NCBI GenBank assembly: GCA_016202865.1
Contig: JACQNV010000045.1
Coordinates: forward strand, 1-9,113
DNA: 9,113 nt
DNA from: Candidatus Aenigmatarchaeota archaeon
GTDB lineage: Archaea > Aenigmatarchaeota > Aenigmatarchaeia > QMZP01 > JACQNV01
Direction of reading: 5' to 3'
Shown here piece after piece: positions 5,808 to 9,113 of this stretch; the stretch's first letter is position 1; each line of letters opens with the position of its first letter. The position numbers were made by a program, and so were the translations under genes. A model generated the notes under the pieces. That model saw only the letters and a program-made list of their open reading frames with translations, ran no database searches and was not told where the DNA came from.

Positions 5808-7493
5808 ATGGCTGACTTAAAAGAAAGGATAATTCCTTATTGCTTGCACAATGCAATCGAATATGGGGGTAAAGCTAATCCTGGGTCTGTGTTAGGCAAG
5901 GTTTTGGGTGAAAACGAGGATTTGAGGAAAAGCGTCCCAGAAGTAAAGAAGGTTGTTGAAGAAGTTGTAAAAGAAGTGAATAAGTTGAGTTTGGATCAGC
6001 AGAAAGATAGACTCGAAAAAAGCGGAGTAAAATTTGAAAGAAAAGAAAAAGAAGAAAAAAAACTTCCAGATTTGCCAGAAGCCGAGAAAGGAGTTGTGGT
6101 CATGAGGATGGCACCAAATCCCAATGGGCCTCTACACATAGGCCATTCAAGGATGGCTATACTAAATGATGAATATGCAAAAAAATATGGCGGCACGCTC
6201 ATGCTAAGGTTTGATGATACTGACCCAAAAAATGAGAATAAAGTCCCGATGCTGGAGGCTTATGACTGGATACAAGAAGACTTAAAATGGCTTGGGATAA
6301 ATTTTGACAGGGTAGAAACAGCCTCTTCCAGGATAGAGGTTTACTACAAGTATTTTGAAAAGGTTTTGGAGGCGGGCCATGCCTATATCTGTTTTTGTGA
6401 GCAGGAGAAATGGAGCAATTTGGTGAGAAGAGACGGCGGTGTTTGTCCGTGTAGGTCACACACAGCACAGGAAAATGTGAGCAAGTGGAAGGACATGGTG
6501 TTGTGGAAATTGAAAGAGGGTGAAGCTGTTGGGAGGATAAAAACAGATTTGGAGGAGAAAAACCCTGCGGTAAAGGATTGGGTGGCGTTCAGGACAGTTG
6601 ACGATCCGCAGCATCCAATTGTGAGGAAAAGGATCAAGGTTTGGCCAACCCTGGATTTTGCCTCGGCAATCGATGACCATGAGTTTGGCATCACGCACAT
6701 AGTTAGGGGAAAAGACCTTGCGGTTTCAGAGCTGCGGCAAAAGTTTTTGTACAACTATATGGGATGGAAATACCCTGTCACAAAGGTTTATGGAAAGTTC
6801 ATGACAAGCGATGATTTGGTCATATCCAAAAGCAAGATACAGGAAGGGATAAAGAAAGGCGTTTACTCTGGATATGATGACCCAAAGCTCGTCTTCCTCC
6901 GCGCGCTGAAGAGGAGAGGCATATTGCCACAAACAATAAGGAATTATATTTTGGCACTTGGTCTTAGTGAGGCAGAGACAACAGTGGATTTAGAAATTCT
7001 TTTTTCTGAAAACAGAAAACTTATTGACCCAGAAGCAAACAGATATATGGTTGTGTTAGAGCCCGAGGAAATAGATATTTCAGAGCCGCTCAAAAAATCA
7101 GGGAAAAATGAAGTAGAGATAAAATACCACCCAGACAAAAAAGAGACCAGAAAAATATCTGTCAGCAACAAAATATTTGTTTCTGGTGAAGACCTCAAAA
7201 CCCTCAAAGGAAAAGATGTCAGGTTAATTGATTTGTTTAATGTAAAGTTGGACAAAGAAGCAGTATATAGTAAATCACAGGAATTCGGATTTGAGACAAA
7301 AAAGCTGCAGTGGGTTTCAGACGATTTCGTAAAAGTAAAACTTGTTACGCCAGAAGGCGTGAAAGAAGGTGTTGGTGAGAAAGCCTTGCTAAAACTAAAA
7401 CCAGACGACATGATCCAGATGCTGAGGATAGGCTTCGGCCGTGTGGATTCTGTTGGTAAAGACCAAATAACAATTTATTTTGCGCATAAATAG
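5808..7493 (+). CDS. gltX: Glutamyl-tRNA synthetase, archaeal type
   Basis: A 561-residue class I synthetase that charges tRNA-Glu. Archaeal enzymes of this type usually also charge tRNA-Gln with Glu for later amidation by GatDE. The N-terminal helical region (1-90) is typical of archaeal/eukaryotic GluRS. The catalytic domain has MRMAPNPNGPLHIGHSR (99-115) with the HIGH signature at 110-113, then LRFDDTDP (133-140). DDHEFGITHIVRGKDL (289-304) is the usual second half of the active site. The KMSKS loop reads VISKSK (338-343). Cys195, Cys197, Cys213 and Cys215 form a CxC...CxC set that could bind zinc. The C-terminal half (about 400-561) is the all-beta anticodon-binding domain, not the helical bacterial type. 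Length is normal and the gene complete. It diverges from YgfZ and is convergent with the next gene, 40 bp away. Confidence 0.96.
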   Translation: MADLKERIIPYCLHNAIEYGGKANPGSVLGKVLGENEDLRKSVPEVKKVVEEVVKEVNKLSLDQQKDRLEKSGVKFERKEKEEKKLPDLPEAEKGVVVMRMAPNPNGPLHIGHSRMAILNDEYAKKYGGTLMLRFDDTDPKNENKVPMLEAYDWIQEDLKWLGINFDRVETASSRIEVYYKYFEKVLEAGHAYICFCEQEKWSNLVRRDGGVCPCRSHTAQENVSKWKDMVLWKLKEGEAVGRIKTDLEEKNPAVKDWVAFRTVDDPQHPIVRKRIKVWPTLDFASAIDDHEFGITHIVRGKDLAVSELRQKFLYNYMGWKYPVTKVYGKFMTSDDLVISKSKIQEGIKKGVYSGYDDPKLVFLRALKRRGILPQTIRNYILALGLSEAETTVDLEILFSENRKLIDPEANRYMVVLEPEEIDISEPLKKSGKNEVEIKYHPDKKETRKISVSNKIFVSGEDLKTLKGKDVRLIDLFNVKLDKEAVYSKSQEFGFETKKLQWVSDDFVKVKLVTPEGVKEGVGEKALLKLKPDDMIQMLRIGFGRVDSVGKDQITIYFAHK

Positions 7494-7533
7494 TTGGGTG
7501 AAATTGCTTCTGTTTGGTGTGTCGACAAAATAA

Positions 7534-8193
7534 CTATTCAACAGCAGGCTGTTGCAACACTAAATTCCCATTTTCATCAGGTTCGGCCAGCTTTAAAACA
7601 ATATGCCTATCCCTTTCACCTGCTGGGATGCCATCACCCAATCGTTGTCTTGTACATGTGTTAATTATCTCTTGGCCTCTCACAAGAGGACTAAAACTAA
7701 TTAAATCGGACATAAGGACAGGAATGCCTGCATCATAAAGAACGCGGTTTTCTGAATATTGCGAAAGACCTCTTCGATCAGAGTCACCATAAGAAAAATG
7801 AAGCAATCCACCACTTTCTACAACAAAAAACATTCCACCAAAATCTCCTTCGCCTACTCTACAGCCTGACGGATGAGTAGTCTGTTCTCTGGGTATAGGA
7901 AAATTAGGACCTCTATGATCGTTCATGGCCCGAAAAGTTTTCAAATGCGAATAAACGGTGAATGTACGAGATCTGTTTAACGTTTGCTTTACTTCGTCCA
8001 ATCCTAACACAACAGATTCACTATCAGTTAAAGGGAGAATACCATAATCTCTTAAACGGTTAAAATACCTTTCACAAAGCCCTCTAGCAACACCATGGAC
8101 ATAATGTAATTGATCTTCTGTGAGAGTCTCATATCTAGGTATTTGTCTAAACGGACTTATAGTCTCCAATGCTGTTCCATCTCCATTTTTCAT
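7534..8193 (-). CDS. Unrecognised 219-residue protein
   Basis: I do not recognise this protein. It is soluble-looking, with no signal peptide or membrane segment. The N-terminal third (about 25-50) looks helical (LTEDQLHYVHGVARGLCERYFNRL in two parts). The middle and C-terminal parts are rich in Gly and Arg and look beta-rich. One candidate core is GEGDFGGMFFVVESGG (114-129) followed by LLHFSYGDSDRRG. Cys39, Cys111 and Cys180 are scattered and form no motif. Arginine codons are mixed (CGT, CGG, CGA, AGA), and codons such as TCG and ACC are used more than in adjacent genes, which may point to a different origin. It has a strong TATA box inside a 14-bp palindrome upstream, so it is probably expressed. 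It is transcribed alone, convergent with the synthetase gene. Intact frame and promoter support a real gene. Confidence 0.65.
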   Translation of the reverse strand: MKNGDGTALETISPFRQIPRYETLTEDQLHYVHGVARGLCERYFNRLRDYGILPLTDSESVVLGLDEVKQTLNRSRTFTVYSHLKTFRAMNDHRGPNFPIPREQTTHPSGCRVGEGDFGGMFFVVESGGLLHFSYGDSDRRGLSQYSENRVLYDAGIPVLMSDLISFSPLVRGQEIINTCTRQRLGDGIPAGERDRHIVLKLAEPDENGNLVLQQPAVE

Positions 8194-8210
8194 AATATTT
8201 ATTGTATTTG

Positions 8211-8224
8211 ATGTTTATAAACAT
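8211..8224 (-). promoter_or_regulatory. 14-bp palindrome containing the TATA box of the 219-residue gene
   Basis: ATGTTTATAAACAT is a perfect palindrome with TTTATAAA at its core (8214-8221), centred about 24.5 nt upstream of the minus-strand ATG at 8193. That is the distance for a leaderless transcript. The flanking ATG/CAT arms go beyond what a TATA box needs, so a dimeric regulator might bind the same site. Confidence 0.6.
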
Positions 8225-8279
8225 TTAGTTATGTTATTACTTGTAGTTAGTCAATAGATATAAATACAAAAACCAAACC

Positions 8280-8315
8280 TTTAAATATACAACTTTTGTA
8301 AATATATCTAGGTGA
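8280..8315 (+). promoter_or_regulatory. Promoter and ribosome binding site of the vapBC operon
   Basis: TATA box TTTAAATA (8280-8287) predicts a transcript start near 8309. AGGTGA (8310-8315) matches the archaeal anti-Shine-Dalgarno core and ends 5 nt before the ATG at 8321. This decides the start in favour of that ATG over the GTG at 8312, which lies inside the binding site. The leader would be only about 12 nt. Confidence 0.55.
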
Positions 8316-8320
8316 GGCCT

Positions 8321-8566
8321 ATGGGCACTATTACAATAAGCGTGGACGATGATGTAGAGAAGGAATTCAGGAGGACAGTTGAGGAGCATCAAGGCGGGAA
8401 GAAGGGGGATTTAGGCAAAGCTGTGACCGAGGCTATGAAGAAATGGGCAGATGAAAAGAAAATGAAAGAGATTGTTGAGAGGCAAAAAATGTTCATGGAA
8501 AAAGGCCTTTACAGATTGCCAAAGAACTGGAAATTTAACAGGGACGAAGTTTATGACAGAAAATGA
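8321..8566 (+). CDS. vapB: VapB-type antitoxin, ribbon-helix-helix-like
   Basis: An 81-residue antitoxin. The N-terminus, a beta-strand TITISVDDD (3-11) followed by a helix (12-24) and a second helix LGKAVTEAMKKWADEKK (31-47), fits a ribbon-helix-helix DNA-binding fold that would bind its own promoter as a dimer. The tail (48-81), basic and aromatic with LPKNWKFNRDEVYDRK, would wrap the toxin's active site. This sequence style, with KGDLGKAVTEA after a Gly/Lys loop, is common in archaeal antitoxins paired with PIN toxins. The toxin gene overlaps its last 14 bp, which couples their translation and favours antitoxin being made first. The start at 8321 is chosen for the AGGTGA site upstream; a GTG start at 8312 would add three residues. 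Confidence 0.82.
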   Translation: MGTITISVDDDVEKEFRRTVEEHQGGKKGDLGKAVTEAMKKWADEKKMKEIVERQKMFMEKGLYRLPKNWKFNRDEVYDRK

Positions 8567-8981
8567 AGTTTTCCTTTTGGACACAAATATTCTTGTCTAT
8601 GCTTATGATGCAGCCGATATACAAAAACACACAATCTCAAAGAAAATTATAAACAAGTGCCTTGACGGCGAATATCAGATAGCCATTTCTCCCCAGAATT
8701 TATCAGAATTTTTTTCTGTTACGACTTCAAAAGGCCTGCTGGAAAAAACAGATGCAATAAAAGTTATCTCAGACATAATAGTATTTCCGGGATGGATAAA
8801 AATAGGCTTCGACCATATAACTGTCCTTGCAGCAGCCAAGATTTCAGATGAATATAAAATGTCATATTGGGATTCGTTGCTTGTCGACACAATGAAGCAA
8901 AATGGCGTGCTTAAAATCTACACTGAAAACACAAAAGACTTCAAGGTGCCTTGGCTTGTGGTGGAAAATCCGTTTAGTTAA
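8553..8981 (+). CDS. vapC: VapC-type toxin, PIN-domain ribonuclease
   Basis: A 142-residue PIN-domain protein, expected to cut specific RNA (tRNA or rRNA in known VapCs) using Mg2+ or Mn2+ until the antitoxin binds it. Acidic active-site positions can be placed at Asp10 (FLLDTNILVYAYD), Glu52 (SPQNLSEFF), Asp107 (SYWDSLLVD) and Asp129 (YTENTKDF), each in its usual PIN context. Length is normal. The ATG at 8553 puts LLDTN directly after the start, as in other VapCs; a longer reading from 8472 would run deep into the antitoxin gene in another frame and is not credible. No Shine-Dalgarno sequence is visible, so translation probably depends on the upstream antitoxin through the 14-bp overlap. Confidence 0.88.
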   Translation: MTENEVFLLDTNILVYAYDAADIQKHTISKKIINKCLDGEYQIAISPQNLSEFFSVTTSKGLLEKTDAIKVISDIIVFPGWIKIGFDHITVLAAAKISDEYKMSYWDSLLVDTMKQNGVLKIYTENTKDFKVPWLVVENPFS

Positions 8982-8990
8982 AAGTGATTT

Positions 8991-9113
8991 ATGGAAAATT
9001 CAGACAAATCAAACATGAGCAGCTTCTTGGACAGATTTCAAGAGCAGGTTGTCGAAGGGTATAAATTGGGTAGTAAAGTAAATATAGAAGGCCGATTTGA
9101 AAATATTGTAATC
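8991..9113 (+). CDS. Partial CDS, probable bifunctional phosphoglucose/phosphomannose isomerase (5' end only)
   Basis: An open frame of 41 codons begins at an ATG 9 nt after the toxin stop and runs off the window end. It encodes a polar helical start (SNMSSFLDRFQEQVVEGYKLG) and then EGRFENIVI. In archaeal phosphoglucose/phosphomannose isomerases a helical N-terminus is followed by a strand of the form NIVxxGMGGSA, which opens the sugar-phosphate-binding SIS domain. The visible part stops just before that diagnostic Gly-rich loop, so the assignment is an inference. AGTGAT lies just before the ATG with short spacing, similar to the methyltransferase start. It may be co-transcribed with vapBC. 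Confidence 0.5.
   Translation, partial: MENSDKSNMSSFLDRFQEQVVEGYKLGSKVNIEGRFENIVI

Noticed and set aside
6383..6754. 123-codon minus-strand open frame inside the synthetase gene
   Set aside because: It is antisense to the well-conserved catalytic region of glutamyl-tRNA synthetase and has no recognisable domain or promoter; several other antisense frames here are of the same kind.
6944..7411. 155-codon minus-strand frame, Ser/Phe-rich
   Set aside because: It is a shadow of the Lys/Glu-rich anticodon-binding half of the synthetase, which gives Phe/Ser/Leu on the opposite strand.
7539..7554. Inverted repeat CAACAGC-AG-GCTGTTG as a terminator hairpin
   Set aside because: It lies within the coding end of the 219-residue gene, has no following T-tract on either strand, and archaeal termination does not rely on hairpins. 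A short perfect stem like this can arise by chance.
8472..8552. Longer toxin reading starting at 8472
   Set aside because: The extra 27 residues overlap the antitoxin in another frame and do not resemble a PIN N-terminus; the ATG at 8553 puts the LLDTN motif at the usual place.

Overview
The window reads as AT-rich archaeal DNA. The clearest marker is a full-length archaeal/eukaryotic-type glutamyl-tRNA synthetase (5808-7493). An Lrp/AsnC regulator, a VapBC pair and a UPF0200-like P-loop kinase fit the same picture. Several genes have a TATA box (TTTATAAA or TTTAAA) centred about 24-26 nt before the start codon and no Shine-Dalgarno sequence, which is the layout of archaeal leaderless transcripts. 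The lineage cannot be fixed from the sequence; a small-genome or DPANN-like archaeon is a guess only. I found no rRNA, tRNA, CRISPR array or transposase, and no gene-free stretch longer than 300 bases.

Layout. A secreted lipoprotein with Ser/Thr/Pro linkers (3-1040) is followed by a DUF4143-type AAA ATPase (1149-2402), a P-loop kinase (2448-2990) and a VIT1/CCC1-family metal transporter (3035-3742), all on the plus strand. A minus-strand methyltransferase (3678-4205) overlaps the transporter tail to tail and is divergent from an Lrp/AsnC regulator (4300-4791). Next comes a minus-strand operon of a YgfZ/GcvT-like folate protein (4902-5774) and a 39-residue small ORF (4786-4905) joined by an ATGA overlap. 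The glutamyl-tRNA synthetase is divergent from YgfZ across 33 bp. An unrecognised minus-strand gene (7534-8193), a VapB/VapC pair (8321-8981) and the 5' end of a probable phosphoglucose/phosphomannose isomerase (8991 onward) complete the window.

Most striking structure. The AAA ATPase gene lies between two exact 25-bp direct repeats (1057-1081 and 2415-2439). The right copy forms the apparent promoter of the downstream kinase. The left copy is an orphan TATA element with no start codon at the expected distance. This looks like the scar of an insertion that duplicated the kinase promoter. The ATPase has its own promoter, framed by four regularly spaced (T/A)GTACA motifs that look like an operator.

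Functional links. The genes do not form one pathway. YgfZ (Fe-S cluster maintenance in known members) and the VIT1-like transporter (Fe/Mn) both touch iron metabolism but are not co-transcribed. The ATPase and the VapBC pair look like accessory genes; the synthetase, kinase and isomerase look like housekeeping genes.
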